Shown: piece after piece, positions 36,574-45,317 of the stretch | Position numbering within the stretch: the stretch's first letter is position 1 | How the letters are laid out: each line of letters opens with the position of its first letter | Origin: Psychromonas ossibalaenae ATCC BAA-1528 | GTDB taxonomy: Bacteria; Pseudomonadota; Gammaproteobacteria; Enterobacterales; Psychromonadaceae | Direction of reading: 5' to 3' | Assembly (NCBI RefSeq): GCF_000381745.1 | Contig: NZ_KB906985.1 | Location: 1 to 64,000, forward strand | Length of the DNA: 64,000 nucleotides | Program-made: the position numbers and the translations under genes | Notes under the pieces: model-generated | What the model was told of the DNA's origin: nothing | The model's input: the letters and a program-made list of their open reading frames with translations, nothing else | Databases searched by the model: none

Positions 36574-38895
36574 ATGCAGCTAAAAAAATGGTTCAGCAGC
36601 AAAACAGTAATCATGACAGCCGGTATTATACTGGCGGGTTATCTGCTTTTAATTCTTGCGGTAACCAATGTCGGTCAGAGTAAACTTAAAGAGTCCCAGC
36701 ATAGCGAATTACAACTTAAAGTAACCCAGTATGTTAATACCCTGAGTTATTTTTTTAATGTCACTCGAGAGAATATTTATGTTCTCGCAAATGATCAGAC
36801 GGTAAGCACATTTTTCGCAAACCGCAGCTCCGGCATGTCCATGGAATACGGTTTAGGCTCTAGCTTGTTTAATTTAAAGACGTTAATTTATCAGCTTACT
36901 CAAGACAGTAAAATAGACGGGACTCCAGTCTACAAGCGTATGATGCTGGTTAGTTTCGGTAAAACAGTTCTTGTTGATACAGACCCTCACTCCCCTATAA
37001 ATATTAACCAGATCCCTTTAAAAAAAATGCAGGAAAAAGCATCTGATATCATAGTAACCGAAGACCCTAGGGGTCTGAATATCAAAATACTAAGAACCAT
37101 TTATCAGCAGAATAAAGCAGTTGCTTTGCTGATTGCAGACATCAACACGGATTTAATCGCGCAGCAGTTGACCACACAGGAACACGCAGACAGCGGCAGC
37201 CGCCTGCAGCTGAATACCCCCAGCGGCAATATTTATGTCTGGAATTCACTTAAATCAACATTACTATCGGTACCACCGACTAATTTTCAAAGCTCTAGTA
37301 ATAAACTTTATATAGAAGAGGCGGTTAAAGGCACTCCTTTTAAACTAATGAGCTGGTTTGAACCGGTTAACGAACAGGATATTTTTACATCCGGCTGGTT
37401 TATTGCTGCTATTTCAGTCCTGGCTTTCCCAGTGGTAATCGGACTATATTTCCTGATGCGCATAGAGCACAGCAATACGATTCTGCAGACCCAGATAGAG
37501 ATATCATCTAAGCAGCAGAACAAGCTATCGCAGCATAATCTGCAGCTGGAAACAGAAATCAAAAAACGAAAAAACTCAGAAGAAAGGCTGGCATATCAGG
37601 CGACCCATGACGCTCTTACCGGGCTGGCAAACCGTAGTCACAGTCATGAGCGTCTTACTCAGGCTATTCATTATTCGCAGAGAGACAACACCCAGATACT
37701 GGTTATGTTCATTGATCTGGATAACTTCAAACAGATCAACGATACCCTGGGGCATATCGCCGGAGATCAGATCCTCAAAGATACCAGCACCCGCCTAACT
37801 AACTCAGTACGCAGCACTGATACCGTTGCCCGCTTGGGCGGAGATGAGTTTCTACTAATTATCCCGGAACTGATCGATGATGAAAGTGCCGAAATGCTTG
37901 CCGGAAAAATTCTAGCACTATTTGAAAAACCCTTCGAAGTTGAAAACCAGGAGTTTTTCACTACAACCAGCATTGGTATGGCTATCTATCCTCAGGACGG
38001 CGACGATCCTGACAGCCTTCTAAAAAGCGCTGACATGGCCTTATACCGGGTTAAAGATGCCGGACGTAATGGTTTCAGCTTCTATGATCCGACTATGAAT
38101 GACGCACTGCTCCGCTGCCTGTCCTTAAACAGCCGTTTACGCCAGGCAATCAGTAATAGTGAAATTGAGATGTATTATCAGCCTATTATTGATTTAAAAA
38201 GCCGTAAGATTATTGCGGCAGAAGCTTTGATGCGCTGGAATGACAGTGAACTAGGTTTTGTCTCTCCGGAAGAATTTATTTCACTGGCAGAGAAAAACGG
38301 CTTGATCCACCAGCTCGGCGAATTTGCACTTGAACAGGCCTGCATCCAAGCATCCGAATGGCAGTCAATATCTCCGATTCAGATTGCCGTTAATTTCTCA
38401 AGTGTACAGTTCCGCTACTCTACTGAGTTATTAGATAAGATCGAAAATATATTGGAAAAGAGTACGTTACCTGCGCACAAGTTAGATATAGAAGTCACTG
38501 AAAGCCTGTTAGTTAATCAGGACAATGAGCTGGCTTACGTTCTGGATCGCCTTAATGAATTAGGTATTCAGCTTTCAATTGATGACTTTGGAACAGGCTA
38601 TTCTGCATTAAGCTACCTGCAGCAGTTTCCCTTTTCGAAACTAAAAATAGACAGAGCTTTTGTTAATGATTTAGAAACTAACCCGGCTGATATGTCTTTA
38701 GTCTCTGCCATATTAGCGATGGCAAAAGCATTGAACTTAAAGGTTGTCGCGGAAGGTATTGAAGATAACTATCAGGCAGACCTGTTAGGGGAGATGCAGT
38801 GTGACTACGGGCAGGGGTACCTATTCAGTCGCGCTCTTCCAGCCGATGAATTTACCCGGCTGCTGCATAAAGACAGAGTTAAAAACAGCGCCTGA
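36574..38895 (+). CDS. Membrane-bound diguanylate cyclase / phosphodiesterase (GGDEF-EAL)
   Basis: A 773-aa c-di-GMP enzyme. The first membrane helix is near residues 12-30, followed by a periplasmic sensor domain (about 31-270) and a second helix (about 272-295). A short coiled segment leads to GGDEF (422-426, complete, with an inhibitory RxxD site at 413-416). The EAL domain follows, with EAL at 550-552 and the metal-site motif DDFGTGYSALSYL and the AEGIE loop retained. Both activities therefore look possible. It is co-transcribed with the solute-binding protein 4 bp upstream, which may feed the periplasmic sensor. Confidence 0.95.
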   Translation: MQLKKWFSSKTVIMTAGIILAGYLLLILAVTNVGQSKLKESQHSELQLKVTQYVNTLSYFFNVTRENIYVLANDQTVSTFFANRSSGMSMEYGLGSSLFNLKTLIYQLTQDSKIDGTPVYKRMMLVSFGKTVLVDTDPHSPININQIPLKKMQEKASDIIVTEDPRGLNIKILRTIYQQNKAVALLIADINTDLIAQQLTTQEHADSGSRLQLNTPSGNIYVWNSLKSTLLSVPPTNFQSSSNKLYIEEAVKGTPFKLMSWFEPVNEQDIFTSGWFIAAISVLAFPVVIGLYFLMRIEHSNTILQTQIEISSKQQNKLSQHNLQLETEIKKRKNSEERLAYQATHDALTGLANRSHSHERLTQAIHYSQRDNTQILVMFIDLDNFKQINDTLGHIAGDQILKDTSTRLTNSVRSTDTVARLGGDEFLLIIPELIDDESAEMLAGKILALFEKPFEVENQEFFTTTSIGMAIYPQDGDDPDSLLKSADMALYRVKDAGRNGFSFYDPTMNDALLRCLSLNSRLRQAISNSEIEMYYQPIIDLKSRKIIAAEALMRWNDSELGFVSPEEFISLAEKNGLIHQLGEFALEQACIQASEWQSISPIQIAVNFSSVQFRYSTELLDKIENILEKSTLPAHKLDIEVTESLLVNQDNELAYVLDRLNELGIQLSIDDFGTGYSALSYLQQFPFSKLKIDRAFVNDLETNPADMSLVSAILAMAKALNLKVVAEGIEDNYQADLLGEMQCDYGQGYLFSRALPADEFTRLLHKDRVKNSA

Positions 38896-38948
38896 AACTG
38901 TTCATTTACTTAGCGGCTTTATCAGTCTCAGAAGACCGGCCCCGGCTG

Positions 38949-39122
38949 TTAATCAAGCACCTTTTTATTAAGCAGTTTCAGCCTTTCCTGCATATCTAAA
39001 GTGCGATGAATCAGTTTATCCTGCAGTTCAAGACCGTGAAACCGCAGCTCCAGCATCAGATCATCTAACAGCTCAGAAATTTCGGCTGCTGTTACAGTGT
39101 TTTTTTCTGTTGAATCATTCAT
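38949..39122 (-). CDS. Small acidic-basic helical protein, 57 aa
   Basis: A short gene with a strong AGGAG site six bases before the ATG. The protein starts MNDSTEKNTV and continues with a Leu-rich stretch (ELLDDLMLELRFHGLELQDK) that looks amphipathic and helical, likely mediating protein contacts. It has no signal or membrane segment. It is the last gene of a minus-strand cluster with an ICMT-like methyltransferase and an unknown 224-aa protein, and converges with the GGDEF-EAL gene. Function unknown; real on the strength of the ribosome site and codon pattern. Confidence 0.65.
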   Translation of the reverse strand: MNDSTEKNTVTAAEISELLDDLMLELRFHGLELQDKLIHRTLDMQERLKLLNKKVLD

Positions 39123-39133
39123 TTCCAGCTCCT

Positions 39134-39283
39134 TTATTCAATGATATTAGCGGTTTTTTTGATAATCCGCTTGTATTCACCATAACTTAACGCGGAAAGA
39201 GCTGCTGTGACAAAGGCCTGATCTGCAGCTGCTTCTACTGCGTTAATCTAATGTTCTGCACTAAGCTTTCCACCCCTCACCAT
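39134..39283 (-). pseudogene. Small ORF interrupted by an in-frame TAG
   Basis: Reading from ATG at 39283 gives 11 codons, a TAG, then 37 protein-like codons (INAVEAAADQAFVTAALSAL, then SYGEYKRIIKK) ending at TAA 39134, immediately before the ribosome site of the 57-aa gene. Replacing TAG with CAG would give an intact 49-aa protein. It is either a decayed gene, a sequencing error, or a peptide that starts after the TAG at a non-standard codon. Confidence 0.4.
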
Positions 39284-39342
39284 AAATATTAGCACCACTA
39301 TCATTCTCTATAGAAATAAAAGTGATCTAATAAGCCTTCCCC

Positions 39343-39801
39343 TTAAAGCCAGCGTCTGACCTTAGCTTTATAATTTGTAAACGACGAACCGAATAACTGA
39401 AGCAGCGCCCTTTCTTCTGGAATGATATATAGCTTATTCACAAAATATACATATACAGGCAAAAGCAGTAAATTCAACGGATTGCCTATAAACACCACAA
39501 CCGCAGCTAAACACAATAGCGCTCCGACATACATAGGATTACGCGAATAAGTATAAATACCGGAGCATACTAAATGTGATGCATTTTCAGGAGATCTGGG
39601 ATCAACCGTTGTACCGGCTTTTCTAAAAGTAGATCCCGCGCTGAAAACAATCAGCATACCAAAGCTGCACAGCAAGACTGTAACAGCAGTTTGACCGGGA
39701 AATAGATAAGAAACAGCCGGGACTGCCGCGGCAACAGCAAACATTAATGCGGTTAATAACAACACAAAAAAGACAGGTAGTTTAAACAATGCACGGATCA
39801 T
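39343..39801 (-). CDS. Isoprenylcysteine carboxyl methyltransferase-family protein
   Basis: A 152-aa integral membrane methyltransferase-like protein with about four hydrophobic segments. The family signature is present: GIYTYSRNPMYVGALL in the middle and PEERALLQLFG..YKAKVRRWL at the end, the SAM-binding part. Bacterial members modify lipids or small molecules, not prenylated proteins, and the substrate is unknown. The ATG at 39801 has GGGAG seven bases before it. An earlier ATG overlapping the upstream gene has weaker support. It is in a cluster with the 224-aa gene. Confidence 0.85.
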   Translation of the reverse strand: MIRALFKLPVFFVLLLTALMFAVAAAVPAVSYLFPGQTAVTVLLCSFGMLIVFSAGSTFRKAGTTVDPRSPENASHLVCSGIYTYSRNPMYVGALLCLAAVVVFIGNPLNLLLLPVYVYFVNKLYIIPEERALLQLFGSSFTNYKAKVRRWL

Positions 39802-39820
39802 CGCACTTCTCCCTAGTAAT

Positions 39821-40495
39821 TTATTTATCAAATTCCACTTTCTTGTTTTTCCACAAATAACAGATTTGATTTAAAAAAGAATTAATTCGATAGGGGTGAT
39901 ACTTAACCGGGATTTTATTCTCCAGCGCAGGAATCGGTTTATGATCTTTGCGTAAATGGGTCAGAATCAGGTTCAGCAGGCCCGTTAAATATACTTTAAA
40001 TTCCGCGCTTTGATAAAGCTCCTGCCAGTGAATAAGGTTATCGGTACGATGCAGCTCAATCAGAGGCCCCATTTTATAAGTATGCTTCTCAATCTCATCA
40101 TCACCCATGCAGTATTCCTTCACTAACTGTAAAAATAGATCTAAACACTCACCTCTAGGCACAATATTAAAAAACTCCTGCTGAGTTTCTTCATCTTTTA
40201 TGCTCTCCTGGGTATTAATCGTTCGGTATAAAATCTCAAACATATGCACAATCGTACGGTCTAAAATACGCTGTTTTGGAAAATGCTGATCCTGTATATC
40301 TTGTTCAACAATGGAATAAATTTCATCTAAATCAATATTATCAGCCAGTTGACGAGATAATTTACGTGCAACGCTGACAGGGATACGGTTTTCCAGTAAG
40401 GTATCAGTCACCGACTCAACAATCATCGACTGCAGTTTCTTATGCACTTTACCCGAGCAGCCGGCCGGTAGTTTAGGTACTGTACTGTCAAACAT
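39821..40495 (-). CDS. Uncharacterised 224-aa protein
   Basis: A soluble protein that I do not recognise. It has no signal or membrane segment. The sequence is mostly helical with repeated hydrophobic heptads (TIVHMFEILYRTI, FKVYLTGLLNLILTHL). A basic C-terminus follows (KNKKVEFDK). It is the first gene of the minus-strand cluster, with the ICMT-like gene starting 19 bp later. The close spacing suggests co-transcription. Confidence 0.75.
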   Translation of the reverse strand: MFDSTVPKLPAGCSGKVHKKLQSMIVESVTDTLLENRIPVSVARKLSRQLADNIDLDEIYSIVEQDIQDQHFPKQRILDRTIVHMFEILYRTINTQESIKDEETQQEFFNIVPRGECLDLFLQLVKEYCMGDDEIEKHTYKMGPLIELHRTDNLIHWQELYQSAEFKVYLTGLLNLILTHLRKDHKPIPALENKIPVKYHPYRINSFLNQICYLWKNKKVEFDK

Positions 40496-40754
40496 ATTAT
40501 CCCTTTAAGCTTTTGTTTTTCTTTATTCTATCTTAGTTGCCGAGATTAATAATCTTTATTGTTCCGGTTTAAATCAACTTATGTTCGCCTTATCAATTAA
40601 GCACATAAATAAAGATTAAAAATGAAACAAAAATCACACTAAAATTATTCATTAATATTTTCAGAAAAAAGCGTAATAAAAGGCGTTTAGGACATTGTTA
40701 TTTTATGCCGTTAGTCTAGACTTTGCGCAAAAATTCACTAGGAGAGGTTATTTT

Positions 40755-41318
40755 ATGTCTGAGAAGGTATTTATCAGCGCACAGCAGCTGCTTGAAGACT
40801 CATTCCGTCTGGCGGCTCAAGTATATGACAGCGGTTTTCGCCCGCAGTTTATCGTCGGTATCTGGCGAGGCGGTGCACCGATTGGTATTGCTGTCCAGGA
40901 ATACTTTGATTACAAGAAAGTAGAAACAGACCACATTGCAGTACGTACCTCTTCTTATTACGGGATTGGCCAGCAGAGTAAAACCATTAAAGTACATGGT
41001 CTGCACTACATTATTGAAAATGCTAACGCCGATGACGGCTTATTAATTGTCGATGATGTATTTGACTCAGGCCGCAGTGTTGTTGCATTAACGGAAAAAT
41101 TAAATGAATTAATGCGTTTAAATATGCCGCGTGATGTTCGTATTGCGACACCTTATTACAAGCCTAAAAACAAAGCTGTATCAATCGTGCCTGATTATTT
41201 TATTCACGAATCTGAAGAGTGGTTAGTATTCCCGCATGAGGTTTCCGGCCTGTCGATTGAAGAAATCTCCGAAGGTAAAGGCGATTTCAAAAATATTAAG
41301 CACCTTTTCACCGAATAG
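40755..41318 (+). CDS. Phosphoribosyltransferase
   Basis: A 187-aa type I phosphoribosyltransferase. The PRPP-binding loop is GLLIVDDVFDSGRSVVA near residue 95-111, and the IWRGGAPIG loop is near residue 32. The overall pattern resembles xanthine/hypoxanthine phosphoribosyltransferases, but the purine specificity is not readable. The ATG at 40755 has GGAGAGG seven bases before it. The open frame extends 20 codons upstream, which is unlikely. It is followed by a bidirectional terminator. Confidence 0.88.
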   Translation: MSEKVFISAQQLLEDSFRLAAQVYDSGFRPQFIVGIWRGGAPIGIAVQEYFDYKKVETDHIAVRTSSYYGIGQQSKTIKVHGLHYIIENANADDGLLIVDDVFDSGRSVVALTEKLNELMRLNMPRDVRIATPYYKPKNKAVSIVPDYFIHESEEWLVFPHEVSGLSIEEISEGKGDFKNIKHLFTE

Positions 41319-41345
41319 AGCTTTATATTCAGCTGAATAGTCCCC

Positions 41346-41374
41346 AAAAAGGAGACCATATGGTCTCTTTTTTA
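41346..41374. terminator. Bidirectional terminator between the phosphoribosyltransferase and acpH
   Basis: GAGACCA-TA-TGGTCTC stem (41352-41367) with T runs on both strands, between convergent genes. Confidence 0.9.
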
Positions 41375-41968
41375 CTGCGTTTTAATAAACTGCGCAGACT
41401 TCTGCAGAACATCCGGATAAAGCTCAAAAAACTGCTCAGTTAATAATTCATAATGCACCTGAAGAACCTCTCCTGTATCCGCCAGCGGTGCCATTCTCGG
41501 ACTGCGGGAGGCCATACGCTGCAGAGCGAAACTGATATTATCTATTTCAGCATACTGCTCAAGCCAGCGCCCCTGCCAGACCAGCTGCGAGACCTTTTCA
41601 AAGCGATCCGGCAGAGGGTTAATCTCTAATTTTCTTTCCACTTCAATCTGCAGTCGAGCTTGTCTGCAGAAATCTGTTAGCGGACAGCCGTGAAACTGCG
41701 CCCAATGTTTCGCCAGGCAATGATCCCAGAACATATCCAGGCTTATCGGAGCAAAACGACGTAACTCAGCAGGAAAGTGAGGTTTCAGCGTTTTTACAAT
41801 GACATGCTGATCTGTATAACTGTCTACAAAGCGGTGCACACGAATGCCCTGCACAATCTCAGCATTAAACAAACCGTCAGGATTTCCTTTAACGAAATCA
41901 CCTAAAAAGTTGCCCGTAAAACTGCTGCCGGTAAACGCCGCAATATGTAAATGAGCAAGAAAATTCAT
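41372..41968 (-). CDS. acpH: Acyl carrier protein phosphodiesterase
   Basis: Removes the phosphopantetheine arm from holo-ACP. At 198 aa it matches AcpH. The N-terminus NFLAHLHIA and the metal-site segment GNFLGDFVKG near residue 20 are conserved, followed by VHRFVDSYTD with its His/Asp pair and MFWDHCLAKHW. The cytoplasmic location is expected. It stands alone. Confidence 0.92.
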   Translation of the reverse strand: MNFLAHLHIAAFTGSSFTGNFLGDFVKGNPDGLFNAEIVQGIRVHRFVDSYTDQHVIVKTLKPHFPAELRRFAPISLDMFWDHCLAKHWAQFHGCPLTDFCRQARLQIEVERKLEINPLPDRFEKVSQLVWQGRWLEQYAEIDNISFALQRMASRSPRMAPLADTGEVLQVHYELLTEQFFELYPDVLQKSAQFIKTQ

Positions 41969-42215
41969 AGCTTCACCTGACTATCTTTCGTAAAAATTAA
42001 CGATGACATTGTATCAAAAACATTAAAAGTTCCGCTCGCTGTAAAAGTAAATTGAGATTAAACACATAGTTAACAAGTTTTTGTGCTTAACACGATAAAT
42101 ATCTTTCTAACAGACAAAACGCTTAGTAATATCAACAAATAACCAATAAAAAATACAATTCTAATTTGTAACCTTATAATCAACATCTGTTAAATAACCA
42201 ATAAATGGAATTAAT

Positions 42216-43706
42216 ATGCACCGTTCAATTATAGCAGCTGTACTGACAGCCCTGCTTGTTGGCTGCAACAGCAGTGACAGCAATACAGATACTTTTTCAA
42301 AAACAGGTATAGAGCCAAACACGCCGGTAAACCGAAGCTGCCCGGCAAATATGCAGTGCGGATTATTACCCGTCCCAAAAAGCTACGCCAATGATAACGG
42401 TGAAAAGGTTGATATCTTTTACGCTGTACACAAGGCTATAGATGCAGACAAACGTATCGGCATCTTGCTGCTAAACTTTGGTGGTCCCGGCGGTGAAGCA
42501 GTTTGGGGGGCATCTAATATGGTAGATTACTATTTACCACAGGAAATTTTAGAGCGTTTTGATATTGTAGGCTTAGACCCAAGAGGAACAGGGGGAAGCG
42601 CCTTTGCTCCAGAACTAACTGATTGTGCTGTTGCGCAAAATAACGGCAGTGGTAATTGTGATTCAACTTATGCTCAAATCGCGCCTTATCTAGGCAGTAA
42701 TACCATAGTTAAAGATATCGATCAGCTGCGCATTTTTCTCGGCGAAGACAAACTTAACTTTTTAGGTTATTCCTACGGAACACGACTGGGCTCATTGTAC
42801 GCAAACACATTCCCGCAGAAGGTGCGCGCTTTAGTCCTAGACTCTCCTATGCCGCCAGCGACAGGAAATTATACGGATCTGCGCTTAGGCAATACTGTCG
42901 GGCATGATCTGGTCGCCAATTATCGATTAGAGTTCAATGCGGCAAGAAAATACCAATATGAAAATATTATTTCGTCAGTGATATACAACGACTACTACTT
43001 CGCATCAGACGGAGAAAGCCTTTACCCAGGCGATGCACAGACACTGTTAAGTGCAACCATTAGTCGAGAGCACACGGGTGACTGGAAGGAGATTAAAGAT
43101 GGTTTATTCACCCTGCTTGATGAAGATACAGCATCACAATTAAGAACAGATCTTTATTACGTGTCAAGCTCATCAGAAACAACAAATGCTCAACTGCGCT
43201 CAAGTGCATTATTTAAAGCTGTTGTCTGTACTGATGAATCTAACGCCCTTTCAGCTTCAGATGTAGCAGCCAGACAATACTCTTTTGAAAACGCATCGGC
43301 ACTATATGGGCTAATTAACTTTTATATCACGGACATGTGCGCAGACTGGCCTATACAACGGGACCCTATTGCAATGATTGAAAACATGGAACAAAGATTA
43401 GCCGGTCAGCAGATTCTAGTTATCGGCGGTAAATACGACCCCGCAACTCCTTACCATTGGGCTGAAGAAATGGTCAGCAGTTTCGGTAACTTAGGATCAT
43501 TAATTACAGTTGATAAACTGGTTAACCATGGATTCAGTTTTAATGATATGAATTGTATCGATCAGAAAACAACGCAGTACCTGTTAGATCCGGCAACGAA
43601 GGTTGAGAGTCTCACCTGCGCGAACACACAGCAGGTCAAAACATCATTCAGTGCAAAGTCTAAACCTGCACATCCAACTCAAAAGGCACTTACAGGCACC
43701 TATTAA
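42216..43706 (+). CDS. Alpha/beta-hydrolase lipoprotein, peptidase S33 / TAP type
   Basis: A 496-aa exported hydrolase with a lipobox LLVGC (Cys17) and a Ser/Asn-rich linker. The alpha/beta fold has the nucleophile elbow GYSYGTRLG near residue 190 and a preceding GGPGGEAV oxyanion segment. The C-terminal TAP-like domain gives Asp (GGKYDPATP) and His (NHGFSF) near residue 435-460, completing a plausible triad. Proteins of this kind are tripeptidyl or prolyl aminopeptidases, so extracytoplasmic peptide turnover is likely. A hairpin terminator follows. Confidence 0.88.
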   Translation: MHRSIIAAVLTALLVGCNSSDSNTDTFSKTGIEPNTPVNRSCPANMQCGLLPVPKSYANDNGEKVDIFYAVHKAIDADKRIGILLLNFGGPGGEAVWGASNMVDYYLPQEILERFDIVGLDPRGTGGSAFAPELTDCAVAQNNGSGNCDSTYAQIAPYLGSNTIVKDIDQLRIFLGEDKLNFLGYSYGTRLGSLYANTFPQKVRALVLDSPMPPATGNYTDLRLGNTVGHDLVANYRLEFNAARKYQYENIISSVIYNDYYFASDGESLYPGDAQTLLSATISREHTGDWKEIKDGLFTLLDEDTASQLRTDLYYVSSSSETTNAQLRSSALFKAVVCTDESNALSASDVAARQYSFENASALYGLINFYITDMCADWPIQRDPIAMIENMEQRLAGQQILVIGGKYDPATPYHWAEEMVSSFGNLGSLITVDKLVNHGFSFNDMNCIDQKTTQYLLDPATKVESLTCANTQQVKTSFSAKSKPAHPTQKALTGTY

Positions 43707-43722
43707 TCAAACGGAAACAACA

Positions 43723-43764
43723 AGGGCCCTAGCTTTTAAAACAAAAGCCGGAGCCCTATTTATT
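43723..43764 (+). terminator. Terminator after the S33 lipoprotein gene
   Basis: Outer AGGGC / GCCCT and inner GCTTTT / AAAAGC stems, followed by ATTTATT. Confidence 0.65.
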
Positions 43765-43789
43765 CCGATAGATAAAAATATACTGGTTA

Positions 43790-44536
43790 TTAAATATCAA
43801 TTTTAGACAGTTCAAAATGCTGCTCAGCTACGGCATAAACATCAATATGTTTTTTTTGAAACTCACAGATAGTTAGATGAGGGGTAGGTCTTTTTTCGTT
43901 AGGCAGATGGCCGCAGCCGCTGTCAATAAACAGCAGCTGCTTTTCTAATCGCGCTTTACTTATCGGGGTATGACCGGAAACAATAAAATCAATACCTGCT
44001 GTTGAATGAGTATGACCGTTTCGTAGATAATCCCTGCTCCACAGTAATTTAAACAGATTATCTTTATTTACATCATCTGCATGCATCGGCCACTTATCTA
44101 ACGGATACTGGGCATGTACAACCCCCACTTTTCCACCAGCAGTATCTACGCTTAAAGTAAGGCAGAAATTTTTTGCAATAATATTTTTAGCCAGCAGTTT
44201 TTCCTGCACAGCAAGGTTTTCCCACCAGCCACCGCCGTTCTCATACCAGGAAAACTTTTTATACATATTGTTATCGTCAATTTCCCTTAAAAACTGTTCG
44301 TGATTACCAATAACAGGGATAAACCAGTTTTTATTTGCAAGCAGAAGGCAGTAAAAAGAATCCTCACCACGGTCAATAACATCTCCAACAGAAAATAAGC
44401 GATCCACGCTAAAATCAAAATTGATCTGCTCCAGAGCCAGCATCAGCAGACTATGTTTTCCATGAATATCACCGACAAAAAAGTCCCGTCCATTACGGTT
44501 AGCTTCATAATAATTATGAGCAGCTAAAGAATTCAA
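43790..44536 (-). CDS. Serine/threonine protein phosphatase (PrpA/PrpB-like)
   Basis: A 248-aa metallophosphatase of the lambda/PPP type. The three metal-site motifs are complete: GDIHG near residue 22, GDVIDRGED near 50, and GNHE near 77. Later His residues in the YPLDKW and SGHTPIS segments complete the site. The substrate is unknown. It is 50 bp upstream of nothing obvious and 50 bp downstream of speG in the same direction. Confidence 0.92.
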   Translation of the reverse strand: MNSLAAHNYYEANRNGRDFFVGDIHGKHSLLMLALEQINFDFSVDRLFSVGDVIDRGEDSFYCLLLANKNWFIPVIGNHEQFLREIDDNNMYKKFSWYENGGGWWENLAVQEKLLAKNIIAKNFCLTLSVDTAGGKVGVVHAQYPLDKWPMHADDVNKDNLFKLLWSRDYLRNGHTHSTAGIDFIVSGHTPISKARLEKQLLFIDSGCGHLPNEKRPTPHLTICEFQKKHIDVYAVAEQHFELSKIDI

Positions 44537-44586
44537 AATAAGTACCTCATGTAAGAAAAACTAGATAAAACAGGCTGACGGTCAGA

Positions 44587-45105
44587 TTATTCGGCGGATA
44601 AATACTGTTCCTGGAGCTGATACATACGTATTGCATCACAGTATTTTCCATTGATGAAAAACTCTTCAACTAAGCGCCCTTCTTCTATGAAACCAGATTT
44701 TAAGTAAAGGTGAATAGCCTTACTGTTATCTTCGGAAACCAGCAGGTAAACTTTATGCAGATTGAGAATGGTAAAAGCATAATCCAGCGCTTTATGAATA
44801 AGCGCCTGCGCATAATTTTGACCTTGAAAATCAGGGGCAATAATTATCTGAAATTCAGCATTACTATGAATGTAATCAATTTCGATTAATTCAACCAGAC
44901 CGATAGATTCGTCGTTCTTATTAGTGCCGATAAATCGTCGTTCAGTATTATCGTGAATATGCCTGATATACAGATCTTCAAGTTCACCAAATGATTCATA
45001 GGGCTCTTCAAACCAGTAAGACATTATATTGCGGTTATTATCCAGCAGATGTACGAAACGTAAATCTTCTTTTTCTAATGCCCTTAACTTAACCTTATGG
45101 TTCAT
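44587..45105 (-). CDS. speG: Spermidine N1-acetyltransferase
   Basis: Acetylates spermidine and spermine to limit polyamine toxicity. The 172-aa protein closely follows E. coli Spe[52 protein letters not shown] and EEFFINGKY. The ATG at 45105 (MNHKVKLR) matches the family start. The open frame continues 21 codons upstream with a hydrophobic stretch that SpeG lacks. Confidence 0.95.
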   Translation of the reverse strand: MNHKVKLRALEKEDLRFVHLLDNNRNIMSYWFEEPYESFGELEDLYIRHIHDNTERRFIGTNKNDESIGLVELIEIDYIHSNAEFQIIIAPDFQGQNYAQALIHKALDYAFTILNLHKVYLLVSEDNSKAIHLYLKSGFIEEGRLVEEFFINGKYCDAIRMYQLQEQYLSAE

Positions 45106-45274
45106 ACGGTTTCTTATACGAAATAAAATAATAACTGTAAGTTTAAAATTGCTGATTAGCTTTAACAAGTTAGCTCGGTCAAATTATTCAACAAAACTTA
45201 GATTTTTTTTTGATTTTAGAGTGAAATTTATAAAGTTAAACAATACAGACTCAATAAAAAGGCAGGTTTTTACA

Positions 45275-45312
45275 CAAGAAGCCCCCCTTAATAGGGAGGG
45301 GAACCTCTTCGG
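45275..45312 (-). terminator. Possible terminator after cra
   Basis: A GC-rich stem, CCCCCC against GGxxGGGG with a bulge, lies right after the cra stop. Only short T stretches follow on the minus strand, so this is moderate. Confidence 0.4.
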
Positions 45313-45317
45313 TTTGA

